From assembly GCA_964348275.1 (NCBI GenBank), contig CAYGBT010000001.1, positions 1-64,000 on the forward strand: DNA of 64,000 nucleotides, given 5' to 3'. The translations under genes and the position numbers were made by a program. Positions 27,898 through 37,973 of this stretch are shown here, one piece after another. The stretch comes from CSP1-5 sp964348275. GTDB lineage: Bacteria; Methylomirabilota; Methylomirabilia; Methylomirabilales; CSP1-5. The notes under the pieces were generated by a model, which saw nothing but the letters and a program-made list of their open reading frames with translations, was not told the DNA's origin and did no database searches. How positions within the stretch are numbered: position 1 is the first letter of the stretch; the number at the start of each line of letters is the position of its first letter.

Positions 27898-28543
27898 GGA
27901 TGAACTCGTGAAAGACCGTCTCGACGTAAGGCTTCGGAACCTTACCCCGGCCGTCGTTCCCGCCCTGGTGCACAAGATCCTGGAAATTGATGAGTTCAAG
28001 GGTTGGTGCCTGGGTAGGGAATGCCCTGCGCCCTTCCAGCCTGGGGAGGCGCATGAAGCGCGTTGTGCTGAACTCTGCCGGTGCCTGCCCCCGGATCGAA
28101 GGGACAAGGCTTTCCCCTGCCGAAGCACGGACCTTATTTGGGGGGGGCGGATCAAAAAGCCGGAGGAGCGGGACTCGCCCCTGATCGCCGGGTGTGCGGG
28201 GTTGCTGCGCACGGTGTTCGACGAGCACTGGGACATAAAGTTCGACGAAAGGCTCATCCTCCAATTCCATGTTCGCTTGTGCAAGAATTCCTCGAGGTGC
28301 CAGGCGCAGCACAGCCCCTATACCGGGCAGCCGCGCGACACTCTAATCTCCGAAAGCTAGCTACGTACCCTAATCTTTTTCGGTGCGGACCGCGTGATGA
28401 CCAACCGGCTCGTCAGCCGGGAACTCACCATTCCCCGGGACACCGTGAAGCAGGTCCTGAACCGGCTCGTCGAGCCGAACCTGCTCCAGCGTGCCGGGGT
28501 TGCGAGGGGAACCCGGTACCGGCGTCGCGGACTGCGGCTGTGA
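27898..28543 (+). pseudogene. Decayed Fic-family gene
   Basis: Lies in the 839-bp gap 27721-28559 and is spread over several frames. LVHKILEIDEFKGW at about 27970-28010 and RVVLNSAGACPRIEGTRLSP at about 28055-28115 match the N-terminal and inhibitory-helix (RIEG) regions of Fic-domain proteins. From 28397 to TGA 28541-28543 a frame reads MTNRLVSRELTIPRDTVKQV then LNRLVEPNLLQRAG, a winged-helix tail as in multi-domain Fic proteins. The HPFxxGNGR core was not found. A remnant by inference; parts could be unrelated. Confidence 0.5.
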
Positions 28544-28559
28544 TGAGGTACCTTTTTTC

Positions 28560-31166
28560 CTACCGGCTCCCGAGGTAGCAGACCGCTCTCTGGCTGAGGG
28601 CGTTCGCGCTCAGATAGAGCCGCCTTCCGCCCGTTGCCGCGGGAACGTCTACAACACGGATAACCCTCTCCCAATGCCCGTCGTCCGGGGACAGCTCGGC
28701 CATTCTGTTCAGATTCCCGAGGAAGAACTCCTCGTTCAGGTAATTTTCCTTTCTCCCGGGGAACACGGCGAGGTACAGCATATCCGCCTCGACGAGGTCG
28801 TTGAAGAAGTGGGTCCCGAGCGAAACGTCCGGGACCACGGCATCTACCATGCCGACCACCTCGCAGAGCACGGACACCGTGTTGATCTCCGCGAAAGAGG
28901 CGGGGACCCCAAGGGAGGGCGTGCTCGTCCCCCACCGCCCGGGACCGAAGAGCATGATGATCGGTTTTCGGCCCCCCGGCTCCTCCGCGTGCGTCAGCCG
29001 CCCGATCGCCCGGGCGATTGAGTACCGGTCGGTGATCGGTAGCTTCGCGTACTCCGAAGGGACAACGTAGATTAGCCGGTCCACCGGCGTGAACGAACTC
29101 TGCCCGACGATCGTACCGCGCGCGTCAAGGATGACATCCTTCTCGGCGAGGTTGTGGGGCAAGGGACCGATGCTTCCACCCTCTCGGACCTGCAGCGGGC
29201 GGCATTGGACGAGGTGGATCCGGTAGTTGTTGTGGGGGAAGAAGTTTGCGGTGAACTCAATGTCAACGGGGTAATTGTACGCCTCACGCAGCTCACGCAT
29301 CATCGCGCGCATGTCCTCCACGAAGGGGGTTTCGGACAGAAGCTTCTTAAACGTCAGGACCCAAGTCGAGGCGGCGCGAGGTCTCCTTTCCGCGTCGCCG
29401 TGCGCGCTTCCCCTCCGGGAGGCGAACAGCTCGATCGGAAGACCGGGGCTGTTCCGGACGACTTCGTCGATGTGCCGGGAGTCGAAGCGGTCCTCCTTCA
29501 GGTTGAGGACGTCCACGCGGCGCTGGGCGTACTCCACCACTTCATCGAAGTTCGCCTCCGGACGGCGCAGTGGGGCGTTCAGGGCGACGATCCGGGTGTA
29601 GTCGTCGTCGGAGCGGTTGACCGCGCGCGTCCCCAGCCCGAACACGAGGCGGATGACGCCCGCCTCCGGGTCGATGTGCCCGCTCCACACGTACGGGTTA
29701 AATGACAGCCCGACCCCCGACACCTGCGGGTAGAACAGGTCCCCGTGAATGGCGCCAGACACCCGCTGCACTAGGATCGCCATCTGCTCATCCCGATCGA
29801 GCAGGCCTCGGTGGGCACGGTACAGAAGCGCCTCCTCGCTCATCGTGCTCGCGTAGACGGTTTTGACCGCCGCGAGGAAATCAGCCAGGCGCTTCTTGGG
29901 GGTCCCCTGGTTCGGGCAGAATACGCTTTCGTACTTCCCCGTAAAGGCGTTACCGAATCCGTCCTCGAGCAGGCTGCTCGACCGGATGATGATCGGGGAT
30001 TGGCCGAAATACTCTAACATGGCGATGAACTGCTCCCGGATAAACGGCGGAAATTCACCGTTGAGAATCTTCTGCCGGGCCTCTTCGGCGCCTTCCAAGA
30101 AGGATGAGGGGATCCGCTGGCTCCTCCGGACGTGCCAGCAGCCGTTCTGCACCAAATAAGTGTAAAAGACGTCCGCTCCGATGTAGTACGAGTCGTGGGC
30201 CTCCAGCCGCTCCAGCCATCGCCGCTGCCTAGAGAGGATGGCCCGGGCAAGAAGCATTCCCACGGACTTCCCGCCGATGAGCCCCGTCCCGATCATTCGC
30301 TTCCGGATGGTGAAGATGTCGGACAGGTCCAGGTACTTCGACGCAAGCGCGATGAGGCGCTCGTCGCGGCTGAGCATCATCCGAAGGAGCTGGTGAAAGA
30401 TCCGCTCCGCTTCGTCCTTGGGGAGCGCTCCCGTCCGGACGCTTTCCAACACCTCCCGGGCCTGGAGGAACTTACGGTCCCAGATGTCGAGGGTCCGGGA
30501 GACTGAGTCGGTCCGCTGTTCGGTCATCTCGGCAAGAATTTCGGAAAGCACAGCGCTTTCGGTTACGGGATGGAAATCCCCGTTGTCCCAGACGTGGGGA
30601 AAGTACATGGTGGGGGAGTACCGGTTCTGGACCTTGAGCGGGCGGACGTAGAGCTTCCCCTCGTCCCGGAACGTGTCAATCAGGATCTGGGTCGTGTCGC
30701 GGATGGCGGCGACCGCGTCGAACGAGTGACAATCCCGCAGTAGCGCGAAGTAGGTCACGGTTTCAAGTTCGTACAGGTAGGGGCAGGTTACCATGAAGAA
30801 GTTACCGAGCATCAAGTCGCCGTACCAGTCGGCCGCTAGGTCCGAGAGGCAGTCGAAGACATAGAACGTTCCCGGTCCGGACTTTTCGATGACCTCGTGG
30901 ATCTGCGCGGTAAACGTCTCGAACCCCACCTCGGGGTTCAGGCGGTGGGTCTCCGCCCGGCTGTCGGCCGCCACGAGCTCCGGATGCCGCGCGAAGCGAA
31001 AGTAAACGAGCTTCTTCCCGTTCCGGAACGCATCATCGCGGAACGGGTCGACGAACGCCCCGTAATCGCCGATCGAGTCGATCTGCCACACGATGTTGTC
31101 GCCGGGGAGAACCTCTTCGAGCACCCGGTCCAGCTGGGGCAATCCGGTGCTTGGCGGATTCGACAT
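28560..31166 (-). CDS. PPDK-N (PEP/pyruvate-binding) protein with KaiC-like N-terminus
   Basis: An 868-residue protein. Residues 1 to about 230 look like a RecA/KaiC-type domain (TGLPQLDRVLEEVLPGDNIVWQ, LVYFRFARHPELV, YVFDCLSDLAADWYGD) but lack a P-loop. About 300-690 carries the ATP-binding fold of pyruvate phosphate dikinase and PEP synthase: GLIGGKSVGMLLAR, SPIIIRSSSLLEDGFGNAFT and the GRxHLVQCRPLQ-type end (YRIHLVQCRPLQV). The phospho-His swivel and PEP domains are absent; about 180 further residues with GPGRWGTSTPSLGV end it. It may phosphorylate or sense an unknown substrate; function open. Confidence 0.85.
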   Translation of the reverse strand: MSNPPSTGLPQLDRVLEEVLPGDNIVWQIDSIGDYGAFVDPFRDDAFRNGKKLVYFRFARHPELVAADSRAETHRLNPEVGFETFTAQIHEVIEKSGPGTFYVFDCLSDLAADWYGDLMLGNFFMVTCPYLYELETVTYFALLRDCHSFDAVAAIRDTTQILIDTFRDEGKLYVRPLKVQNRYSPTMYFPHVWDNGDFHPVTESAVLSEILAEMTEQRTDSVSRTLDIWDRKFLQAREVLESVRTGALPKDEAERIFHQLLRMMLSRDERLIALASKYLDLSDIFTIRKRMIGTGLIGGKSVGMLLARAILSRQRRWLERLEAHDSYYIGADVFYTYLVQNGCWHVRRSQRIPSSFLEGAEEARQKILNGEFPPFIREQFIAMLEYFGQSPIIIRSSSLLEDGFGNAFTGKYESVFCPNQGTPKKRLADFLAAVKTVYASTMSEEALLYRAHRGLLDRDEQMAILVQRVSGAIHGDLFYPQVSGVGLSFNPYVWSGHIDPEAGVIRLVFGLGTRAVNRSDDDYTRIVALNAPLRRPEANFDEVVEYAQRRVDVLNLKEDRFDSRHIDEVVRNSPGLPIELFASRRGSAHGDAERRPRAASTWVLTFKKLLSETPFVEDMRAMMRELREAYNYPVDIEFTANFFPHNNYRIHLVQCRPLQVREGGSIGPLPHNLAEKDVILDARGTIVGQSSFTPVDRLIYVVPSEYAKLPITDRYSIARAIGRLTHAEEPGGRKPIIMLFGPGRWGTSTPSLGVPASFAEINTVSVLCEVVGMVDAVVPDVSLGTHFFNDLVEADMLYLAVFPGRKENYLNEEFFLGNLNRMAELSPDDGHWERVIRVVDVPAATGGRRLYLSANALSQRAVCYLGSR

Positions 31167-31337
31167 GGAAGGCGTCCCTTCTTAGATAAAAGCGAGCAGA
31201 TGGTCAGAAACCACGGCTATTATAGCAACGTCTGACGCGGAAGAAGACGTCAAGATGAACATGCGACGTCATGCCGGAAAACTGGGCCAGGGCTGATTCA
31301 GAAGATCTAGGAAGTGAATCTCCTTACCTGCCCAACA

Positions 31338-31475
31338 TGCCAGGGGCAAACGGGATTATCAGTCTTATTGAGGACCAGGACGTCGTCAAACCCATATTTA
31401 AACATCTGGGACGCCGGCTGGTCAAACGGAAATCCCAGCTAAGGGCCAATGCACCTCACGTACATGGGCACTTAG
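31338..31475 (+). pseudogene. IS91-like transposase C-terminal remnant
   Basis: The frame reads GANGIISLIEDQDVVKPIFK then HLGRRLVKRKSQLRANAPHV, which resembles the C-terminal tail (IISxIEDxxVIxKILxHLGLW) common at the end of IS91-type transposases. It runs directly into PolB remnant 3. Identification rests on this motif only. Confidence 0.55.
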
Positions 31476-31637
31476 GTGAAAGGGCATCGGGCCCGGCTGG
31501 CACTGCTGCTGACCGGAGACGGAACCTATGACAGGGAAAGATATGTCGAGCTACTCCTCCGGGCCGCCGGGCCGCTGCTCGTTCCGGTTGGCTATTCGGC
31601 CGACCGGCTCCAATCCTGCCTCTGGCCCTCCCAATAA
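31476..31637 (+). pseudogene. PolB 3'-end remnant 3 (53 intact codons)
   Basis: An uninterrupted frame of 53 codons plus TAA matching the polymerase C-terminus: VKGHRARLALLLTGDGTYDR then ERYVELLLRAAGPLLVPVGY then SADRLQSCLWPSQ. Closest of the five remnants to the intact gene. The gap 31167-31780 holds this, the IS91-like tail and a promoter. Confidence 0.88.
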
Positions 31638-31670
31638 TCTTGAAATACTATATGTTGTAGCGCTTTTCCC

Positions 31671-31700
31671 TTGACACACATGCCCATCTTTCCGTACTTT
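31671..31700 (+). promoter_or_regulatory. Putative gltB promoter in the tail of PolB remnant 3
   Basis: TTGACA (31671-31676) and TACTTT (31695-31700), spacer 18, 81 bp before the gltB ATG. The preceding CGCTTTTCCCTTGACACACA also follows PolB remnant 2, so the -35 element came with the repeat. The -10 is weak. Confidence 0.35.
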
Positions 31701-31780
31701 ATAAGCTTAATCACGCATCATGACACCTGAGCACATCCCAAGATGTGGTGGGGAACATCGTCCCGGAGACAGGATGACCC

Positions 31781-34700
31781 ATGATACCTATTGGATTGCC
31801 TCCTAAACAGGGCCTATACGATCCCCGATTCGAGCACGACGCGTGTGGCATTGGGTTTGTCGTGAATGTCAAGGGTGTCAGGTCGAACGAGATCGTGCGT
31901 CAGGCACTCACGGTGCTGCAGAACCTGACGCATCGGGGCGCCCGGGGTGCCGAACCCAACACCGGTGATGGGGCCGGCGTTCTGTTGCAGACGCCGCATG
32001 CCTTTTTCCAACAAGCATGCGGCGGGGCGGGTTTTCACCTTCCGTCCTTTGGCGAGTACGGCGTCGGGATGGTCTTCCTTCCGCCCGATCCTTCCCACCG
32101 GCGGCATGTTGAGAAGCGATTCGAGGAGATCATTGCTGAGGAAGGGCAGCGCCTGCTTGGATGGCGGACGGTCCCCACAAACAATGCCTCACTGGGGCAC
32201 ACGGCGCTGTTGTGTGAGCCCTGTGTGCGCCAAGTGTTCATCGGACGGAATCCTAAGCTTCAAGACGACATGGCCTTCGAGCGGAAACTCTACGTCATCC
32301 GCAAGCGGGCCGAGAACACCATCCGGTACTCGGGGATGGTGGGCGGTGAATACTTCTATTTGACTAGCCTCTCGTATAAGACGGTTGTTTACAAGGGCAT
32401 GCTCATCGCAGAACAGGTCGAGGAGTACTACCCGGATTTGTTGGACCCCGCCATGGAGGCCGCTATCGTCCTGATCCATTCGCGGTTCAGCACGAACACC
32501 TTCCCCAGCTGGGAACGTGCCCATCCGTACCGGTACATGATCCACAACGGCGAGATCAACACGCTGCGGGGGAACGTGAACTGGATGCACGCCCGACAGA
32601 TGCTGTTTACGTCCGATCTCTTTGGGGATGATGTGGCGAAGCTGCTTCCCATCATCCAGCCCGATGGCAGTGACTCGGCCATGTTCGACAACTGCCTGGA
32701 GTTTCTCGTGCTCGCCGGCCGCTCCATCCAGCACGCCGTCATGATGATGATCCCGGAGCCGTGGTCGAAGCACGAGAGCATGAGCGACGAGAAGAAGGCG
32801 TTCTACGAGTACCACAGTTGTCTCAAGGAGCCGTGGGACGGTCCCGCCTCCATCGCCTTCACCGACGGTGCACGCGTCGGGGCGGTGCTCGACCGGAACG
32901 GCTTGCGCCCGTCGCGGTACTACGTGACCAAAGACGACTTGGTCATCATGGCCTCCGAGGTGGGAGTCCTCGATGTCGCACCAGAGCGCGTACTCTACAA
33001 GGGACGTCTCCAGCCAGGTCGGATGCTCCTGGTGGATACCGAAGAGGGATGCATCGTCGGGGACGAAGAGTTGAAGCACCGGATGGCGAACGAGCATCCG
33101 TACCGCCTGTGGCTGAATGAGCATCTGGTGCCGCTCGAGGATCTGCCCGAAGCTCCCCCAGTTCGAGAACCGGCTCGTGAGACCCTGCTTCAGCGGCAGC
33201 AGGCGTTTGGGTACACCTTTGAAGAGCTGCGCGTAATTATGGGACCGATGGCCAGGGATAGCGTGGAGCCGGTCGGCTCTATGGGGACCGACACGCCGCT
33301 GGCCGTGCTGTCCGACCGGCCGCAACTGCTATACAACTATTTCAAGCAGCTCTTTGCACAAGTCACCAACCCGCCCATCGATGCCATTCGGGAGGAGATC
33401 ATCACGGCGACCGAAACGATGCTCGGTGCCGAGCGAAATCTCCTGGTTCCGGAACCGGAAAGCTGCCGCCAAATCAGGCTGAAAACGCCAATCCTGGCGA
33501 ACGACGAGGTGGAGCAGCTCCGCTCCATCGACATCCCCGGCTTCAAAGCGGTGACGCTGCCGATTCTCTTCAGAGTTCGCGAGGGAGGCCCGGGATTGGA
33601 GCGGGCGATGGACGAACTCTGTCGGCAGGCAAGCCAGGCGATTGGCGAAGGGGCCAACATCCTAATCCTGTCGGACCGGGGGGTTGACCGTGAGAACGCG
33701 CCCATACCGGCCCTCTTGGCGGTGGCAGGCCTCCATCACCACCTCATTCGGGAGGGGACGCGGACAAAGGTGGGATTGGTCCTCGAGTCCGGAGAGCCAC
33801 GTGAGGTGCACCACTTTGCGGTCTTGATCGGCTATGGAGCCGGCGCGATCAATCCGTACCTGGCGTACGAGACGCTGGACGATATGATCTGGCAGGGGCT
33901 GTTGACAAACATCACCGTCGACCAGGCGGTGAAGAACTACATGAAAGCTGCGGTAAAGGGTGTCGTCAAGGTGATGTCAAAGATGGGCATCTCCACGATT
34001 CAAAGTTACCGGGGTGCCCAAATCTTTGAGGCGGTCGGGCTCAACGAGACCGTCATCGACAAGTACTTCACCTGGACCTCGTCGCGGGTCGGTGGTGTCG
34101 GGATCGATGTGATCGCTCGGGAAGCCCAACTGCGGCACGACCGTGCCTTCCCGGAGCGACAGGTCGACGGCAGGGCCCTCGATATCGGCGGGCAGTACCA
34201 GTACCGCAGGGACGGGGAGTTTCACATTTACAACCCGGACACGGTCAACATGCTGCAAGTCGCTGCTCGCGCGAACGACTACCAGGCGTACAAAGAGTTT
34301 GCCGAACTGGTAAACAACCAGTCCCAACAGCTCGCCACGCTGCGCGGATTGCTGGAACTGAAGTTGGCTCCCGAACCGATCCCGCTTGAAGAGGTCGAAC
34401 CGGTGGAATCCATCTGCCGGCGTTTCAAGACCGGGGCGATGTCCTACGGCTCGATCAGCCAGGAAACCCATGAGGCGCTCGCCATCGCCATGAATCGGAT
34501 TGGCGGCAAGAGCAATTCGGGTGAAGGGGGTGAGGATGCTGCACGCTACATCCCCGATCCCAACGGAGATTCGCGTTCCAGCGCTATCAAGCAGGTCGCA
34601 TCAGGAAGGTTCGGTGTGACTAGTGAGTATCTCATCAACGCACAGGAGCTCCAGATCAAAATGGCCCAGGGCGCGAAACCCGGAGAAGGCGGACAGTTGC

Positions 34701-36379
34701 CGGGTCGTAAGGTCTATCCCTGGATCGCTAAGGTGCGACACTCGACACCGGGTGTGGGGCTGATCTCGCCTCCGCCGCATCACGACATTTATTCGATTGA
34801 GGACCTGGCCGAGCTGATCCATGATCTCAAAAACGCCAATCACCACGCACGGATCAACGTCAAGCTGGTGGCGGAGATCGGTGTAGGCACCATCGCGGCG
34901 GGTGTGGCCAAGGGGCACGCCGACGTGGTGCTAATCAGTGGATATGACGGTGGGACGGGTGCCTCTCCGCAGAGTAGCATCAAGCATGCCGGCCTGCCGT
35001 GGGAGCTGGGCGTGGCGGAAACCCACCAGACGCTGGTCCTGAACAACCTGCGCAGCCGGATCGTGGTGGAAACCGATGGGCATATGAAGACCGGTCGCGA
35101 TGTCGTCATTGGGGCGCTGCTTGGGGCCGAAGAGTATGGATTCGCGACGGCCCCGCTTATCGTTCTCGGGTGTGTGATGATGCGGGTCTGCCATCTGGAT
35201 ACGTGCCCGGTCGGCATCGCGACGCAGAATCCGAAGCTACGGTACAAGTTTACCGGAGACCCGCAGCATGTCGTCAATTACATGCGCTTCATTGCGGAGG
35301 AGATGCGCGAGTGGATGGCGCTCTTGGGCTTCCGCACCGTCGACGAGATGATCGGCCGGGTCGATAAACTCGAGGTGCGCCGAGCCGTCGATCACTGGAA
35401 AGCCAAGGGGCTGGATTTCTCAAACATCCTGTACCAGCCGGACGTCGGACCCGAGGTGGGCCGCTACTGCCAGATTCCCCAGGATCATGGCCTGGACAGG
35501 GCGCTGGATAACCAGGTGCTGTTGGAACTCTGTGCGCCAGCGCTCGAGCGAGGTGAGCCGGTACGGGCCACCCTGCCCATCCGGAACACCAACCGCGTGG
35601 TGGGAACCATCCTGGGCAGCGAACTGACCCGGCGCCACGGCGGTGGGGGCCTGCCGGAAGACACAATCCGACTCCACTTTAAGGGATCAGCCGGCCAGAG
35701 TTTTGGCGCTTTCGTCCCCCGCGGAATCACACTGATCCTCGAGGGGGACTCGAACGATTACACCGGTAAGGGGCTTTCCGGCGGAAAGCTCATCGTCTAT
35801 CCGCCAGCAGGCTCAACCTTTGCGCCGGAGGAAAACATCATCATCGGAAATGTGTCATTCTACGGGGCAACGGGCGGGGAAGCTTACATCCGCGGGATGG
35901 CCGGCGAGCGATTCTGTGTCCGGAACAGTGGGGTGTATGCCGTCATCGAATCCGTGGGCGATCATGGGTGTGAGTATATGACGGGTGGACGGGTGGTCGT
36001 GCTTGGCCCGACGGGGCGGAACTTTGCTGCAGGTATGTCCGGCGGCATCGCGTACGTGCTGGACGAGAGCGGCGACTTTCACCGCCATTGCAACCAAGAA
36101 ATGGTCTACCTCGAACGGCTGGACGACGGACAGGAGATCAAAGAAGTGGAATCTATGATCGGGCGGCATGCCGAGTATACCAACAGCGAGCGGGCACGAT
36201 TGATCCTGGCGCTATGGGAAGACATGGTGCCGAAATTCGTGAAGGTCCTCCCCAAGGACTACAAGCGGGTGCTCGAAGCGATGAAACGCGTCGAAGAGGC
36301 CGGCCTGAGCGGTGAGGAAGCCACCATGGCCGCCTTCGAAGCGAACAAGGCCGATCTCGCACGTGTCAGCGGTAACTGA
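31781..36379 (+). CDS. gltB: Glutamate synthase, large subunit
   Basis: A 1532-residue GOGAT alpha subunit: glutamine amidotransferase plus FMN synthase barrel, making two glutamates from glutamine and 2-oxoglutarate. A 21-residue propeptide ends before C22 (HDACGIGFVV), the N-terminal nucleophile. The central domain has VTLPILFRVREGG; the FMN barrel has KTGAMSYGSISQETHEALA and SNSGEGGEDAARY. The 3Fe-4S ligands are C1131, C1137 and C1142 (CVMMRVCHLDTCPVG). The C-terminal beta-helix domain (GGKLIVYPP, GERFCVRNSGV, GGRVVVLGPTGRNFAAGMSG) is complete. Operon with gltD, 41 bp downstream. Confidence 0.98.
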   Translation: MIPIGLPPKQGLYDPRFEHDACGIGFVVNVKGVRSNEIVRQALTVLQNLTHRGARGAEPNTGDGAGVLLQTPHAFFQQACGGAGFHLPSFGEYGVGMVFLPPDPSHRRHVEKRFEEIIAEEGQRLLGWRTVPTNNASLGHTALLCEPCVRQVFIGRNPKLQDDMAFERKLYVIRKRAENTIRYSGMVGGEYFYLTSLSYKTVVYKGMLIAEQVEEYYPDLLDPAMEAAIVLIHSRFSTNTFPSWERAHPYRYMIHNGEINTLRGNVNWMHARQMLFTSDLFGDDVAKLLPIIQPDGSDSAMFDNCLEFLVLAGRSIQHAVMMMIPEPWSKHESMSDEKKAFYEYHSCLKEPWDGPASIAFTDGARVGAVLDRNGLRPSRYYVTKDDLVIMASEVGVLDVAPERVLYKGRLQPGRMLLVDTEEGCIVGDEELKHRMANEHPYRLWLNEHLVPLEDLPEAPPVREPARETLLQRQQAFGYTFEELRVIMGPMARDSVEPVGSMGTDTPLAVLSDRPQLLYNYFKQLFAQVTNPPIDAIREEIITATETMLGAERNLLVPEPESCRQIRLKTPILANDEVEQLRSIDIPGFKAVTLPILFRVREGGPGLERAMDELCRQASQAIGEGANILILSDRGVDRENAPIPALLAVAGLHHHLIREGTRTKVGLVLESGEPREVHHFAVLIGYGAGAINPYLAYETLDDMIWQGLLTNITVDQAVKNYMKAAVKGVVKVMSKMGISTIQSYRGAQIFEAVGLNETVIDKYFTWTSSRVGGVGIDVIAREAQLRHDRAFPERQVDGRALDIGGQYQYRRDGEFHIYNPDTVNMLQVAARANDYQAYKEFAELVNNQSQQLATLRGLLELKLAPEPIPLEEVEPVESICRRFKTGAMSYGSISQETHEALAIAMNRIGGKSNSGEGGEDAARYIPDPNGDSRSSAIKQVASGRFGVTSEYLINAQELQIKMAQGAKPGEGGQLPGRKVYPWIAKVRHSTPGVGLISPPPHHDIYSIEDLAELIHDLKNANHHARINVKLVAEIGVGTIAAGVAKGHADVVLISGYDGGTGASPQSSIKHAGLPWELGVAETHQTLVLNNLRSRIVVETDGHMKTGRDVVIGALLGAEEYGFATAPLIVLGCVMMRVCHLDTCPVGIATQNPKLRYKFTGDPQHVVNYMRFIAEEMREWMALLGFRTVDEMIGRVDKLEVRRAVDHWKAKGLDFSNILYQPDVGPEVGRYCQIPQDHGLDRALDNQVLLELCAPALERGEPVRATLPIRNTNRVVGTILGSELTRRHGGGGLPEDTIRLHFKGSAGQSFGAFVPRGITLILEGDSNDYTGKGLSGGKLIVYPPAGSTFAPEENIIIGNVSFYGATGGEAYIRGMAGERFCVRNSGVYAVIESVGDHGCEYMTGGRVVVLGPTGRNFAAGMSGGIAYVLDESGDFHRHCNQEMVYLERLDDGQEIKEVESMIGRHAEYTNSERARLILALWEDMVPKFVKVLPKDYKRVLEAMKRVEEAGLSGEEATMAAFEANKADLARVSGN

Positions 36380-36420
36380 CGCTTCAGGTTTTCATTTCTT
36401 ATTTCCCTGAAGGATGTGGA

Positions 36421-37905
36421 ATGGGCAAGCCGACTGGATTCATGGAATATCCACGCGAGCTGCCGCCCGATCGGTCGCCGGTCGAGCGAATCCGCGATTG
36501 GAAGGAGTTCCACCTCCACGCTTCAGAGGACACGCTGAAGACACAGGGGGCGCGCTGCATGGACTGTGGCGTTCCCTTCTGCCACACGGGCATCATTCTC
36601 AAAGGGATGACCTCGGGCTGTCCCATCAGCAACCTTATCCCGGACTGGAACGACCTCGTCTACCGCGGGCTGTGGAAAGAAGCCCTCGATCGTCTGCACA
36701 AAACGAACAATTTTCCCGAGTTTACAGGCAGGGTCTGCCCGGCACCCTGCGAAGCCGCGTGTGTCCTGGGGATTAACGAGCCCCCGGTCACGATCAAGAG
36801 CATCGAGTGCGCCATTATCGACAAGGGCTTTGAAGAGGGATGGGTCGTTCCGGAGCCGCCTGCCACCCGCACGGGCAAGAGCGTCGCTATCGTGGGGTCG
36901 GGGCCGGCCGGGCTTGCGTGTGCCGCCCAGCTCAACAAAGCGGGTCACTGGGTGACGGTGATCGAGCGCGACGACCGCATTGGCGGATTACTGATGTATG
37001 GCATTCCGAATCCGCACCTGGACAAGGCGGTCGTGCAGCGTCGGATCGACCTTTTGGCCGACGAGGGAATCAAGTTCGTGACGAATACCGAGGTGGGCAA
37101 GAATTATCCTGCCGAAAGGCTCCTCGAGGAATTTGATGCGGTCGTCCTGTGTTGTGGAGCCACCAAACCGCGCGACCTCCCGATCCCCGGTCGCGAGCTC
37201 AGGGGCATTTATTTCGCCATGGAGTTTCTGCGGGCCAATACCAAGAGCCTGCTCGATTCCAATCTCCGGGATGGGAAATACATCTCCGCCAAAGGGAAGG
37301 ACGTCATCATCATCGGAGCCGGCGATACCGGCACGGACTGCGTCGCCACCTCCGTACGCCACGGATGTAAGAGCCTAACGCAGTTCGAGATCCTGCCGAA
37401 GCCGCCTGATGAACGTGCCCCCGACAATCCCTGGCCCCAATGGGCGAATGTCTTTCGCGCGGGCTACGGTCAGGAGGAGGCGACGGCCATCTTCGGACGA
37501 GACCCCCGCGAGTTCTGTATCATGACCAAGAAGTTTGTCGGGGATGAGAAGGGATACGTCAAAGAGCTGCACACCGTCCAGATCGAATGGCACCGGGGCG
37601 AAAACGGCCGGCAGGTCCTCAAGGAAATCCCCGGTACCGACAAGGTCTGGCCCGGACAGCTCGTGCTTTTGTCGATGGGTTTTCTCGGGCCGGAAGATAT
37701 GGTCCTCGACAGCCTCGGGGTGGAGCGGGATGAACGTTCCAACGCCCGGGCAACGTACGGTAAGTACGCCACGAGTGTCAAGGGCGTGTTCGCTGCCGGC
37801 GACATGCGCCGCGGCCAGAGCCTCGTCGTCTGGGCCATCAATGAGGGACGCGGGGCGGCCCGGGAGTGCGACCGGTACCTCATGGGCTCGACCGACCTCC
37901 CCTGA
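36421..37905 (+). CDS. gltD: Glutamate synthase, small subunit
   Basis: A 494-residue NADPH-oxidising beta subunit that feeds electrons to GltB through FAD and iron-sulfur clusters. N-terminal cluster cysteines C46, C49, C54 (ARCMDCGVPFCHTG) and C106, C110, C114 (CPAPCEAACVLG). FAD fold at VAIVGSGPAGLACAAQLNKA; NADPH fold at DVIIIGAGDTGTDCVATSV. The final FAD motif GVFAAGDMRRGQSLVVWAI is present. Length is normal. Directly after gltB and 68 bp before the Tat reductase, which may share the transcript. Confidence 0.98.
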   Translation: MGKPTGFMEYPRELPPDRSPVERIRDWKEFHLHASEDTLKTQGARCMDCGVPFCHTGIILKGMTSGCPISNLIPDWNDLVYRGLWKEALDRLHKTNNFPEFTGRVCPAPCEAACVLGINEPPVTIKSIECAIIDKGFEEGWVVPEPPATRTGKSVAIVGSGPAGLACAAQLNKAGHWVTVIERDDRIGGLLMYGIPNPHLDKAVVQRRIDLLADEGIKFVTNTEVGKNYPAERLLEEFDAVVLCCGATKPRDLPIPGRELRGIYFAMEFLRANTKSLLDSNLRDGKYISAKGKDVIIIGAGDTGTDCVATSVRHGCKSLTQFEILPKPPDERAPDNPWPQWANVFRAGYGQEEATAIFGRDPREFCIMTKKFVGDEKGYVKELHTVQIEWHRGENGRQVLKEIPGTDKVWPGQLVLLSMGFLGPEDMVLDSLGVERDERSNARATYGKYATSVKGVFAAGDMRRGQSLVVWAINEGRGAARECDRYLMGSTDLP

Positions 37906-37973
37906 CGATATGAAACCACATTTCCGCAGGCATTCTTGACGACGATCAATTTTTCATAGTGGAGAAAATACAA

